From the NCBI GenBank assembly GCA_008330645.1, contig VLTN01000001.1:868001-932000 (forward strand): a stretch of 64,000 nt of DNA. The letters run 5' to 3'. The notes under the pieces are model-generated. The model saw nothing but the letters and a program-made list of their open reading frames with translations, did no database searches and was not told where the DNA came from. Source of the stretch: Cafeteria roenbergensis (taxonomy: Eukaryota > Sar > Bigyra > Bicosoecida > Cafeteriaceae). Positions 21,501 through 31,700 of this stretch are shown piece after piece. The first letter of the stretch is position 1. Every line of letters begins with the position of its first letter. The position numbers and the translations under genes are program-made.

Positions 21501-22431
21501 GGCGCGCTGCGGTGCGGAGGAGGACGCCGAGGCGGCCGCGCGCGGGCGCCGCGACGCCAGCCCGGTGGTGGCACCCAAGTTCAGCACTGCCCGCGTTGCC
21601 CCGGAGGCAAGCCGGAGGCAGTGCAGGCGGTGCTGCCCGCACGCGTCGTTCCGAGACGCCGTGTCGGGCGTTGGGAGCGCTGTGCTGGTTGCCATGCAGC
21701 TCGGAGTTGTGGGCGCCGTGGGCCTGGCGCCGGGCCGGCCGGTGGTGGACGCGCTGCTGCTCTTGAGCGTGGCGCCGCTGGTGTGCCGCGTGCTGGCGGT
21801 GGTTTCCTTCCGGCACGCCTCGGTCTTGTCGCGATTGCAATGCGGCCACCCGAGCGGCCAGGGTGCGCTGAGCGAGTGGAGCATGGCCGGTGCGCTCGTG
21901 GGAGCTGTTGGGGGGGGCGCCGCGCTGGACGTGGCCGAGTCGCCGAGCGAGCACGGGGAGCGCCTTGGCATCGCCAAGCGAGCGCCGCAGCTTCGGGCGC
22001 TGTGGCCCTCGACCATGATGTCCGTCCTCATGGCCCTGGCGGTGGACCTGCGCGCAGTGCGCCTGGTGCTGTCGGGGCTGTACGCACCGCTCGGGCACTG
22101 GCTCGTGCTGCCAGGGCGGCACCGCGCCGCGCGAAGGGGGCTGGCACAGCTCGAGCTGGCGGCGTCGGGGGTGTGGCTGGTGGCATGGGCGGCGTGCAGC
22201 GGGCTGCTGTTGTGGACGCTGAACGACGCGGCTTGCGACGCGCTGTCCACACCAAGCGCACTGGAGCTGGCCAGCTCGGGGTGTGCAGCTGCTGGGGTTC
22301 GGTGCATGTGCTCGCTGCACGGCGAGGGGCTGCTCTGGGTTGGAGTTCCAGCGCTCTGCGGTGTGGCTGTTGCGGCTGCCGGGCTGCTCGGACGCGTGTG
22401 GGATTCAGTCTGCCCAGGTGGCAGTGAGTGA
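18595..22431 (+). CDS. Secreted/membrane protein with LamG-like ectodomain and several membrane spans
   Basis: Single exon, 1,278 aa, starting at an ATG immediately followed by a signal peptide (residues 1-21, IAAAVLWAVAGTATAA). Residues ~130-340 resemble a concanavalin A-like/LamG jelly-roll: MSLWWRGPKLRVAPFGIVAI and later WYLDKWHHMVVAANR, the usual edge strands of such domains. A Cys-containing region follows (~390-470, then ~500-760). A clear membrane span lies at ~783-805 (LVVPLVAGAVILGVAGCVYC), then a ~210-residue polar, Ala/Arg/Gly-rich loop, and a C-terminal hydrophobic half (~1020-1276) with perhaps four to five more spans, such as GVWLVAWAACSGLLLWTL and WVGVPALCGVAVAAAGLLG. The likely topology is a large ectodomain on a polytopic membrane part. 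No transporter or receptor family was recognised; the LamG-like assignment is tentative. Confidence 0.7.
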   Translation: MRMGPIAAAVLWAVAGTATAASLQGEGRSAAADFSRFSRATVAWSSGDALRSAASSSGAAPPWAEELVGNTTLCPPGSGGRSMCALEYVWSRTQLATALRAGAWYGESSLAVGGELFRSRTPLGGWGPKGPQAGGTVGGELSSLVGGAAGLTMSLWWRGPKLRVAPFGIVAIGQPSDFFAAAGVAAAPVFFTRVGQDTNMAYTTVGALANRSRQLGPHAAGKAFSQFQLAGRLQQDPSQWYLDKWHHMVVAANRRDLDRGSMKGWMDGQSASFWCPPFGNGHFAPGFLADPETEPWLPPNRSLGCNWSHAVGCNGLPVCQSGARFPMNASDVVLSVGSSKWFNQPGTIGHDSGGQLASLSLTSSSTPFTVANRMALADAEPAFAVAAMPTIGGGTVECEAGTPLSMLAGRVVCFASCPSAAQVPALRLDVLCSDADPLSPWLREPRAVLCGSRSTSGDGSGGVWDSGATGLVWSGQASSWSSPLGWSGVLGAASRAAQPGWDASGMAAWGRGAPWHPGDRRVSEKRPQHAAESALQCVAPPPLLQWWAASGRSVVVQLCLGGLAADARYRLADDLLQSVDELSAMLLQARQEAALLMGLRPNATARLWLERAGATSSEQALALRRAALGPGSAPGTAEALCEHPARSAVQGLLGKGAVQDCVCLHLGIRPGLPAGGGAVRESAGYLGASFASSLRDAPTESTPLSLFASASRASVALLPVQACGGADSREQGEAQAGVDDSTGLLMRAITEGLGAATAWGGRAALAGSFPSLAQCGTSLPGQLLPLVVPLVAGAVILGVAGCVYCRQRGSLADGPLEAAALSTMLADGHRLLLASGNAPSVGSVSRASVLERRAWESAQASARPSRGSGPRPSAELFASGSLRQDVGLPGRVATGDAQLVSGLPRPGGSSGAQRAQSAGDGVVGSFVKAGVRRLGGDEGRSESTDDGDEWEAGLGLDVAVRGLAGEAEEARCGAEEDAEAAARGRRDASPVVAPKFSTARVAPEASRRQCRRCCPHASFRDAVSGVGSAVLVAMQLGVVGAVGLAPGRPVVDALLLLSVAPLVCRVLAVVSFRHASVLSRLQCGHPSGQGALSEWSMAGALVGAVGGGAALDVAESPSEHGERLGIAKRAPQLRALWPSTMMSVLMALAVDLRAVRLVLSGLYAPLGHWLVLPGRHRAARRGLAQLELAASGVWLVAWAACSGLLLWTLNDAACDALSTPSALELASSGCAAAGVRCMCSLHGEGLLWVGVPALCGVAVAAAGLLGRVWDSVCPGGSE

Positions 22432-22630
22432 GTGGGCACCGCAGCGGGGCCTGTGAGCCAGAACCGTGAAATCGTAGGCTCGATAGTCGGAGCTCAAATC
22501 CGTCGCAGACGAGCTCGCCGGAACTGACTCTGCTCATGGACGGCCACGCCACCCTCGCTCTCCCCACCCCCGGCCCACCGAAGCTCCCCCAAGCAAAAGC
22601 AAAGCACGCGGCTGTGTTGGAACGAACACC

Positions 22631-24120
22631 ATGGACGTGAGCGGGGAAACCTGTGCTCAGGAGCAGTCAGAGCGGCTTGACGCCTTGCGCGCGGCGGCGG
22701 CCGAGGCCGCCTGCTGCGAGCGCTATGTTCCGGTGTCAGCCTTGTTGCCCCCCCCCCCCCCCCTACTCGCCCGTGGAGCGTGTGTGTTCACAGACAGAGG
22801 CGATGCGCCGCCTGCAGGCTGTGGCCAGGTGAGAGCCGTGCTGGCGCAGCTGCTTGCGCTGCCACGTGCCCAGAACAGCCCGCGCGCGTCAACTTGCCTC
22901 GAGGCTGCCACGGGAAGCGCTCGTCCGCAGGCGATCAACGTGGCAAAAGTCGTTCCAGGCATTCTCCGTTGCAGCTGGCGGACGGCCCGAGCTGGAGCGG
23001 GGCGACAAGAGTGAGGCTTGAGCGCCCGCACATTCCTCGGCCTGCTCACTCGCGACTGCGCCCCCCCCCCCCCGGCGTGCCTCCCCTCGCGCAACCAGGG
23101 GAGCTGGCGAGCAAGTGGCTGCCCGTGCCGGCTTGCGCTGCCTGCGGTGCACGGCTCCCCGCAGTCTTGCTTCCCCAGTCGGCCCTCCAGGAGCTCGGCG
23201 CGATGGAAGTTGAGTACCCCCTCAAGTTCAGGCTCCAGTCCCCGGGCATGGATATTGTGGCCCACTGTGGCGTGAGGGAGTTCGTTGCGGAGGAGGGCCG
23301 CGTGTACCTTCCGTTCTGGTTGCTCTCCGCCATCGGGGCAGGCGAGGACTGCCCAATTGTCGTCACCAACGTCTCGCTTCCCAAGGCCACGTATGTGAAG
23401 CTGCGCCCTCGGCGCATGGCCTTTGTCGAGCTCACTGATCCCAAGGGCGTCCTGGAGGTGGCCCTTCGCGAATTCACCTGCGTCACCCAAGGGGTCGCAA
23501 TTCGCATTCCGTACATCGGCCGCACTTTTGACATTGATATCCTAGAAGTGAAGCCCGACACGCCCATGGGGGGCGCATCCATCGTAGAGACAGATGTGGA
23601 AATCGACTTCGCAGCGCCCCTAGACGCCCCGCCGGAGCCTGCGCGCCCGGCCGAGCCAGATGGAAACACGAGCGGATCCAGCTCCGCCCCCCCCATTGTC
23701 GCATCAGCGGATGCCGCCGCTGCCGCAGCCTTTTTGCTGCGAAGAAGCAGGCGGTGGAGGGCCAGGGAGCGCGGCGACAGCTTTGCCGAGGCGGCTATCG
23801 ACGGCAGCTTCGGCCGTGGCCGAGCTCTGGGCGGCTCGGCGGGGGAGGATCTGCCAGCGCCGGGGCGCAGGTTGGGCGCCGCCGCTGCCGACTCCACGCT
23901 GCCACCGAGTACTCAGGCTTCAGCATCCACGCCGGGTGGCGATCCTGTGGCCCAGGCCTCGGGTGGGGAGGGGGGAGCCGACTCGTCGCGGGCGAGCGGC
24001 GCCGCGAGTGGCAAGCCAACGAGCTTTTCGATTCTTCCGCTGACCATTAGCGAGGCCAACGCCCGCCTAGCTCCAGGGGGCGGCCGATGTGTGCGACTTG
24101 GCGGGGGAGGGGAGCGATGA
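22631..24120 (+). CDS. UFD1: UFD1-like Cdc48/p97 cofactor (four exons)
   Basis: UFD1 pairs with NPL4 to recruit the AAA ATPase Cdc48/p97 to ubiquitinated clients, for example in ER-associated degradation. Exons 22631-22732, 22794-22828, 22931-23010 and 23165-24120 join in frame to 390 aa. The third splice creates ERGDKILLPQSALQEL, matching the family's GDKIIMPPSALDRL; then MEVEYPLKF, HCGVREFVAEEGRVYLPFWL, LTDPKGVLEVALREFTCVTQG and ILEVKPDTP follow in family order (double-psi-barrel UT3 domain). The C-terminal half is low complexity; FGRGRALGG loosely resembles an SHP p97-binding box. The first intron (61 bp, donor GTGTCA, 16-C tract) is the least certain. An ATG inside exon 2 at 22803 is an alternative start that gives an N-terminus of normal UFD1 length. 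The family call rests mainly on exons 3 and 4. Confidence 0.88.
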
Positions 24121-24281
24121 CCGGTTGTGCCTGCAAAGCGGCACCTCAATGCCATGCGGACTTCGAACAAATGCTGGCACTCGCAGGATGCCTGCGCTTG
24201 TTCCCGAGCCTGCACAAAGCCCTTGCGGGGCAGCCCGGGACAGAACGGCCTGCTGACTGCCTGTCCCAACGTGACATATAC

Positions 24282-24289
24282 AAAAAAAA
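24282..24289 (-). terminator. Pol III T-run behind tRNA-Met copy 1
   Basis: Eight A on the plus strand (T8 on the transcribed sense), 12 nt beyond the 3' end of the tRNA: a standard RNA polymerase III stop. Confidence 0.85.
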
Positions 24290-24301
24290 GAGTTGTTCGA
24301 A

Positions 24302-24375
24302 TGGGCTCACCGAGACTCGAACTCGGGACTCCAGCCTTATGAGAGCTGTGCGCTAACCAACTGTGCCATGAACCC
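24302..24375 (-). tRNA. tRNA-Met (CAU), elongator type, copy 1
   Basis: Intronless 74-nt cloverleaf read on the minus strand. The acceptor stem GGGTTCA pairs with TGAGCCC (one G-U), discriminator A. The D arm carries AGTTGGTTA. The anticodon stem CAGCT/GGCTG encloses loop CTCATAA, anticodon CAT. Variable loop is 5 nt. The T arm CCGAG/CTCGG has loop TTCGAGT. A normal T-loop start (TTC) and the lack of the initiator GGG/CCC anticodon-stem pairs point to elongator Met. A-box and B-box internal promoters are intact. Flanks: CAGTTAAGTG just 5' and a T-run 3'. Confidence 0.96.
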
Positions 24376-24539
24376 ACTTAACTGCCCTGGGCGCGGACTT
24401 TTTGTCTACCTCAAATACAATGACAAACGGCCTGCCTCTGGCGCTGGAATCGTGCGCGCTTGGACTTGATTTTTCTCGCTCTTCCAAGCCAAACTGCTGC
24501 AGTGCCTTCGTTTGTTGTTGCACCGGATTTGAATGAGCC

Positions 24540-24544
24540 AAAAA
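24540..24544 (-). terminator. Pol III T-run behind tRNA-Met copy 2
   Basis: Five A on the plus strand (T5 in the transcript sense) 12 nt beyond the tRNA 3' end; a short but sufficient Pol III stop. Confidence 0.7.
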
Positions 24545-24556
24545 GAAGTTGTTTCG

Positions 24557-24630
24557 TGGGCTCACCGAGACTCGAACTCGGGACTCCAGCCTTATGAGAG
24601 CTGTGCGCTAACCAACTGTGCCATGAACCC
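24557..24630 (-). tRNA. tRNA-Met (CAU), elongator type, copy 2
   Basis: Same 74-nt sequence as copy 1. Its 5' flank differs: the CAGTTAAGTG seen before copies 1, 3 and 4 is replaced by GC-rich sequence, although the first bases next to the tRNA are shared. The 3' trailer is similar to the others. Confidence 0.96.
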
Positions 24631-24885
24631 ACTGGAGGGGCAGGGACCCCAAAATGCGTATCCAATGCTTTGCAGATTGTGCTGGCAAGAGCGCCGGCTG
24701 CCGCTGCTCCTTTGCGGCCCACATTCGTTGGTGCGAAGCCCTCGCAAGCCCCACGGGCTCCAAGCACGCGACGAACACACACGGGTGTGGGCAAGGCGGG
24801 ATTTCACTCGTCGCTCGAACCGACGGCTTCAGCCCCTCCAGGAGGTCCTCACCGAGCTCGACATCGTCCAAAGTGGACGGGACAT

Positions 24886-24898
24886 AAAAAAAGAAAAA
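24886..24898 (-). terminator. Pol III T-run behind tRNA-Met copy 3
   Basis: Seven A and then five A on the plus strand, separated by a single G, 12 nt beyond the tRNA 3' end: a strong double T-run in the transcript sense. Confidence 0.85.
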
Positions 24899-24910
24899 GA
24901 GTTGTTTGAA

Positions 24911-24984
24911 TGGGCTCACCGAGACTCGAACTCGGGACTCCAGCCTTATGAGAGCTGTGCGCTAACCAACTGTGCCATGAACCC
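24911..24984 (-). tRNA. tRNA-Met (CAU), elongator type, copy 3
   Basis: Identical in sequence to copy 1, with the same CAGTTAAGTG 5' flank and a closely matching 3' trailer (TTCAAACAACTC then T-run in transcript sense). Confidence 0.96.
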
Positions 24985-25331
24985 ACTTAACTGCGAGATC
25001 TCGGGATTTATGACTCTATGTAGTACACCAGACAGGGAGGTAGTCCGCTGCGTCGCTATTTTTGCCGGCTGCCGCCCCCGCGCGCATGATCATTCAAGAC
25101 GTGGCTGTCGCGCCCTCGCCAAGAACGGGCGGCTCCTCAATGGGAGTCAAGAAAAAAATCGGCGCTCGTGCCTTCGGCGGCCATTCTCAGCCCGTTGCCG
25201 AGCTGGCCCGGCTTTCTGACGGCATACGGCAGCCGAAGCGTCAAAGTCCCTGGCCTCGCAGGTCCCTCGCTGCCACTGGAACGGAGGAGAGGGGGGAAAG
25301 GCTCAACAGGGAACCTGGAGTCCACAGAAGC

Positions 25332-25341
25332 AAAAACAAAA
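25332..25341 (-). terminator. Pol III T-run behind tRNA-Met copy 4
   Basis: Runs of five and four A on the plus strand interrupted by one C, 12 nt beyond the tRNA 3' end. Confidence 0.7.
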
Positions 25342-25353
25342 GAAGTGTTTGAA

Positions 25354-25427
25354 TGGGCTCACCGAGACTCGAACTCGGGACTCCAGCCTTATGAGAGCTG
25401 TGCGCTAACCAACTGTGCCATGAACCC
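25354..25427 (-). tRNA. tRNA-Met (CAU), elongator type, copy 4
   Basis: Identical in sequence to copy 1, with the same CAGTTAAGTG 5' flank. It is the rightmost and therefore the first in transcription direction. The distances between successive copies are 255, 354 and 443 bp, with unrelated spacers. Confidence 0.96.
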
Positions 25428-25763
25428 ACTTAACTGACTGATATTGTGAAAAAGGAGTTCATGAAGCTTGTAGAAGTCGTACACATCACCTTGCAGTGCC
25501 TCCGGCCCTATTCCAAGCGATCCCGCGGTCCAAGACGGGCGCCACTTGGGGCCGGAAGCGCAACCAGGGACAGACCGGGCCCGTGGTGGGCTTCCTGCGT
25601 GGGGTTGAGGGATCGTGCTCTGCTGCGGCTGGCTGGCCGTTGGCCGGCAGCAGGCCAGAAGCGCCGACGTCGCGCTCGGGCCGCAAACCAATGGACCGCC
25701 GCGGGAACACCGAGGACGCCCCGCGAGGCCCTACTGGCCCCGCGCACGCAGTCCTTGGTTGCT
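25428..25763. other. Intergenic between tRNA cluster and EGF-protein gene
   Basis: 336 bp separating divergent transcription units (tRNA-Met copy 4 to the left, EGF-repeat gene to the right). It carries a short AT-richer stretch next to the tRNA (25436-25475) that may serve the Pol III unit. No core promoter element for the EGF gene was recognised. Confidence 0.5.
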
Positions 25764-28700
25764 ATGGCTCGCTTGATGCGGCCTGCTCTGCTGCTTGTTG
25801 CGGTTCTGGCGGTCTTCGCGCTGGGTGAGCTTGTCACAGACTCCAGACCGCAGCCTCCCCGCCGCAGCGTGCTGCAGCGGCGCCCCGAGAATGCCCCAGG
25901 CAACAGCAAGGGGGGTCCGCGCACCAGCTCACCCACGGGGTGGCGGAGCGGTCCAGGCGCCCGTGGAGCAGCCCCACGGCCGTACGGACGCCGCGCCGAG
26001 CGCGGCGCTTGTACCGCGGTGCTGCTTTCCTCGCGCCTCCAGACCGCCCTTGCCGCCTGGACCGCTGCTGTCCGGTCAGGGAGTCCCTCCTCGCTAGGAA
26101 TGTGCGCAGGGGACCGGGACGGGTCCCTCAGAGCCGGGCCGGGCGGCCGTGGGCGCGAGGCGGGGCGGGGCGTGGACGGGCAGAGGGCTCGTCGCGCTGG
26201 GGGCCGAGCCGCAGTCCCATGCTTTGCGCCAGTGCCTTCGTCTGGGGGTTCGTGCATGTGCCAGCCCGCTTCGACTGCGAACTGCGTTTGCCTTTTGCCG
26301 CCCCCCGCGATGCGCAGGCGCAGCGGACGCAACTTGCCCCGCTGGCCCGAACGGCAAGGCTTGCGCTGGAAACGGAGCCTGCGTGAATGCCACTTGCCAG
26401 TGCGAGGGCCGCTTCCTTGCCCCGGACTGCGTCAAGCAGGGCTGCCTCCGCGGCTGCTCCGGCAATGGGCAGTGCAACACTGATACTGGTGCCTGCGCTT
26501 GCGCAAAGGGGTACATGGGCGAGGATTGCTCAAAGGAGGGTGAGTCTTGCCGGGGCTGCGAGGCTGGTCTGGTTTGCCCTTGCTCGCTCGAGGCGAGGCA
26601 CTGGGCAGCCTGAATCCATCTGCACGGTGCCTTATCCCTTTCGGTGTCGCCTTCGCAGTCCCGCCTTGCCCGCGCTCGGGATCGGGCGACGAGTGCGGCA
26701 CTCATGGCGAGTGCGATGCCTCCACCGGCAAGTGCCAGTGCCACGAGCTGTGGGGCGGTCCGGCCTGCACGCAGCCCAAGTGCGACCCGCTCTGCGTCGG
26801 GGGCGGCCACGGGGCGTGCGACTCTGGCCGCTGCGCGTGCGACGACGGCTGGAGAGGGAACGTGTGCCAGTCGAAGCAGTGCCCTGGCCGTGTTCGCCGC
26901 CGCCGCGTGGCCAGCGACTCGCCCAATGCCGGGGGCGAAGTTGGGGTATCTGTGGACGACGACGCCAGGCGCCGGGCCCGCATGGCAGCCATGGCTAAGG
27001 ACTCGATTGTTGCTCCGAAGGCGTCCGCTGCCGTGGCGGACGAGTCGTCCGAGAGCCGCTTCCGGTCCTCTGCAGACCACTTTGCTTCCAACGTGAATGG
27101 TGCCGTCGCTGACGCGCACGACGCCCTTGCGTCCCTTCTCCAGACCAAGTCCGCCGGCGCCTCAGCCAGCGACGAGACTGCCGCGGCCATCCTCGCCGCC
27201 GCCGGCTCCGTTGACGCGGACCCCCTCGCCTCGGCAAGTGCGACCGACGGCGCCGCTGAGGGCGCGACGCCCACGGCCCAGACCACCGAGGCTGCCCCGG
27301 AGGCCCCGGAGGCCCCGGAGGCCCCGGCAGCTGCCATTGCAGAGGGCCTCAGCGTGTGGCGGTTCCGCGAGCGCCGCGGGCTGCGCACCGGCAGCGGCGG
27401 CGCAGTGCCAGAGGCGGATGCAGACGCCGCCCTCCGTGCGGCGCTTGGTCTGGCTGGCGACGACTCTGCCCTTGCCAAGGCGGCCGCTGAGGAGGACGGC
27501 TCGATGCCCCGCCTTGCTGCGGTGTCGAGCTCCAGCTCTGCTGCGTCGGCCGACAAGCCGGTGGCCGTGGGCTCCCTCCTCACCAGCGACGCTGCCGACG
27601 AGGACGCCCCGGAGGACGAGTGGGTGGTCGAGTACTGCGGCGGGCACGGAGTCTGCCGCGGCGAGGGGAAGTGCGATTGTGACAGCGGCTGGGCGGGCGA
27701 CGCTTGCCAGCTTCGCACCTGCCCCGCGGGCTGCTCCGGCAACGGAGAGTGCGACACCAGCACTGGCTCGTGCACTTGCTCCAAGGGCTTCTACGGGCCG
27801 GACTGCTCCCAGCAACGCTGCCCGGGTCTGGTCGAGCTCGACGACCCGGACCTGCCCCAGGTCGAGTGCCATGGCCACGGCGACTGCGACACGGCCACTG
27901 GAAAGTGCTCCTGCCGCCACCCATGGCTCGGCGAGGGCTGCGGCGAGCGCGCGTGCCCCGGCATCACCGAGGTCGTCGTGGACGGCAATGCCACAAAGGT
28001 GTCGTGCAACAACCGCGGCACGTGCCTGCAGCACCCTCTTCCCGGCACCTGCAAGTGCTCCGACGGCTGGATTGGAGCGGCTTGCGCCACCCCAGCTTGC
28101 GGGCCGAGCCTCTGCGGCGCCAAGGCAAGCCGCGGCCGTTGCCACACGCTGAAGAAGGAGGTCACGGACGAGCACGGGATCTCCTCCAAGGAGGACCCCT
28201 CCCCCTCGGACGATGGCGCCAAGGGCGTGTGCGAGTGCGCACCTGGGTTCGCAGGCGAGCATTGCGAGCTTGCCCTCTGCCCCGGGCCGGGCGGAAGCTG
28301 CTCGGGACACGGCAGGTGCGACACGCTCAGTGGCGTATGCATCTGCGAGGGCGCTTGGGGCGGCCGCGCCTGCGACCGCCCTGCGGTGGTCCACGGCATC
28401 GTTGTCGGCCGCCGCTACCCCGTTTCCCTCTACGAGAAGCTGCGCGCCGGCGAGCGGAACCGCGCAGAGATCGTCGTGGCTCTCGCCAAGGAGTCCGCGG
28501 CGGAGGCCGCCCGCCAGGCCACCATCCGCCGGAGGGAGCGCGAGGGAGACTCCGAGACCACCACCGTGGGGGACGTCCTCGTGCACGGATCGGACGAGGC
28601 AGACGAGGCTGCTTCCCTCTTGCAGGCCAGGGCGGAGCGCCGCCGCTCCTCCCACCACCACCGTGGAGGCGCCGTGCTCTCCGCCGACGGAGACGAGGCA

Positions 28701-31700
28701 AAGAAGCAGCACCACGCCGGGAACGGCACCCATAAGGCCCATCGCCACCACGCCAAGGGAGGCGAGCACGACGGCAAGCACGCCGACGAGTGCGAGGGCG
28801 AAGACTGCGAGTTCTACGACGATGACTGCGAGGGCGAAGTCTGCGAGTACTACGACGAGTGCGAGGGCGAAGACTGCGACGAGGTCGGGGACGCTGCCGA
28901 GGACGTGAAGGACCCTGTCGCCAAGGTGGCCATCGCCAAGGCGCAGCGGGCCATCGAGGCAGCCACCAAGCCGAAGCCAGCCGAGCCCGAGCCCGAGGAG
29001 GGCTCTGAGGCAGACATCAAGGCTGCCCCCAAGACCGGCGTGCCGACCACGCTGGCTGACGCCCTTCACATCACCCATCGGCGCGCGCGCCTGCGGCGCA
29101 GGGCCGGCTTGCTGAACCACCCCAAGTCCGTCACCGTGGAGACTGCGGCGTCGGGCGGGGGTGACGACAACGGCATCGTGTTCCTCACCCGCTGCGACCC
29201 TGGCTGGACAGGCCCCACTTGCTCTGAGCGCATCTCGTCCTTCCGCTGCAACGGCGGTGCCGGCTGCGGGACCAACGGCAACTGCACGCGCTACGGCTGC
29301 CTGTGCGACCGCGGATGGAGCGGCTACGACTGCTCCGTGCCCGCCGCAAAGCTCGCCTGCCCCGTCGGCGTGCCCATGGAGGCCGAGGGCTACTACCGCC
29401 GCGCCCTGGAGCTTCGCCAGGCCGAGGAGGAGAAGGTGCGCGAAAAGGCCGAGGAGTACGAGCGCAGCAAGCGGCGAGAGGCCAAGGCCGCCGCCGAGGA
29501 GCTGCGCCGCATGGACGAGGAGGCCGCCGCGAAGCAGAAGGCCGCGGCCGACGGCACTGCCGCCATCGGCGCGGCCGAGGCCGAGGCGCACGCCGACGAG
29601 GTCGCTGCTGGGACCGCCGACGAGTCCTTCCTCCAGGCGGCAGCGTCGTCGCTTCGTGCGAGGGCGGGCGCCACGCACCGTCTTCGCCGCTCTCTCCGCG
29701 CTGCGGCCAAGGCTGCCGCGCATGGCAACGCCGACGCCGAAGAGCCCGTCGCCGTCGCCGAGCAAATCGACCCGGCTCGCGCCCAGGCCGCGATCAAGGC
29801 GCTCTCCGCGCTGCGCGGCATGCAGGAGAGCATGCGCGGGCGCCACACGTACATGCACGGCCGCGGCGTTGGCGTGCCCTGCTCCGGTCGCGGCGTCTGC
29901 GGCACCGACGGACACTGCGCTTGCAACGACGGCTACAGCGGCATCGCGTGCGAGCGCCGCGTCGTTCAGCACGGAGTGTGCACCCCGCGCGAGCGCGACG
30001 AGAAGGAGCAGGAGCGGCTGGAGCGCCAGCAAGTCGAGCGCCAGGCGGCGGCCGCCGACAGCGTCCGCATCGCACAGGAGGCGGCCCAGGCTGCGGCCCT
30101 TCGCGCCGAGGCTGCCGAGGCCGACGCGGCCTCTGCCAACGCGGCTGGGGGCGGCGAGGGCGCCGACTCCAGCGCGGCAGCGAACACCGCGTTGCTGCGT
30201 CGCGAGATGCACGAGGCCCTTGAGCAGGCCGCGCGCCTTCGCTCCGACTCCCTGGGCCGCCCGGCCATGCTCCCGCCGCCGGAGCTCGAGTGCATCTGCG
30301 GCACGGTGCCGGACGAGGACGCTGCCTTCCCCGGGCAGATGTACCGTGGCCCCGCGTGCGACAAGCGCACCTGCCCCGGCGGCTGCTCTGGCCACGGCAG
30401 CTGTGACGACGACGGCAAGTGCCAGTGCCGCGCCGGCTGGGCCGGGCGCGACTGCTCCAAGGCGGCTTGCCCCGCCTCCTGCAGCTACCGCGGTCACTGC
30501 AAGCTCAGCGCTGCGGTGGAGCACACCGTGGCCGGCGCGCTCGTTGGCTCCCGCAAGACCCGCTCCCTCACGCCCGAGGAGCGCCAGGAGCGCCAAGAGG
30601 CGGAGCTGGCCGCCGAAGAGGGCGACGATCTTCCCGCCGGCCCGGCCTCGCCCGCAACAGTCGCGGGCGCCCTGTCCGGCATCGAGGGCCTCCGGCGGGC
30701 GGCCGGCCAGCTCGGCAGCGAAGGGCGCCTTGCCCTCGGCGCTGCGTTGACCAACGGCGCTGCTGTCCAGCAGGAGAACGCGACTGCTGCCGCGAGTGGT
30801 GGCGGCCGCCCGCCCTCTGCAACCGAGGTTGCCCAGGCCGTCGAAGACCTCATCGCAAACGCTGTCAGTCCAAACGAGGCTGCGGCCTACTCCGAGGACG
30901 GCGCGGCTGCCGCTGCCGACACCCCGTCCGGCGAGGAGGCACTGGAGGAGAACGAGGAGGCCATGGCCGAGGAGGAGCAGGCCGCTTTCCTGCAGCGCAC
31001 TGGGGCCCGGGCCCGGGCCCGGGCCCGCCGCGCTCACCAAGCCGAGGACGGCTCCAACACGGTCGACTCCGTGACCGAGCTTGCCAAGTCCATCGAGCGC
31101 GTCGAGACCGCAAGCAAGAAGGCTGAGCAGGCCGCGACGGAAGCCCAGAAGGCAGCGGCCGATGCCAAGTCCCACGCAGATTCCGCCAAGGAGGCGAGCG
31201 AGGCTGACTCCGAGGAGGCCGACACGGAGGCCGACGCGGAGGCGCCGGAGGAAAACGAAAAGGCGGAGGAGGCGGAAGCGGAAGAGGGTTCCAAGCAAGG
31301 CGAGGCCGAGGCCGACGAATCAGCCGAGGCAGGGGAAAGCAAGGAGGAGAACGAGGACGATGCCGACAGCTCTGCCGCTGCAGCTCCCGCGGCGCCCGCC
31401 CGCGAGCAGGTGCTCGCCAACGTGGTCCTTGCGGGCCGCCCCATCTCGGATGAGGCCCCGCCCAGCGACCCGGCAGAGCTCCGCAGCTGGCGACTCGAGC
31501 GCGCCATCGAGGCTGGGACCGACCCGTTCAGCCTGGGCTTCCCTGTGAAGGCCACGTGCGAGTGCGACTTGGGCTGGGCCGGCGTCTCCTGCGAGCGCCG
31601 CATTTGCCCCGAGGGGTGCTCCGGGCACGGAGTGTGCGACCCTGACACCCAGCGGTGCACCTGCGCCCCCGGTTGGGCCGGCTTGGCTTGCGCGGTGCGC

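Noticed and set aside
27162-31298. Minus-strand open frame of 1,378 codons across the EGF gene
   Set aside because: Mirror of a GC-rich coding region; the plus strand has a perfect EGF pattern, while this frame gives a Leu/Gly/Ala-rich sequence without structure.
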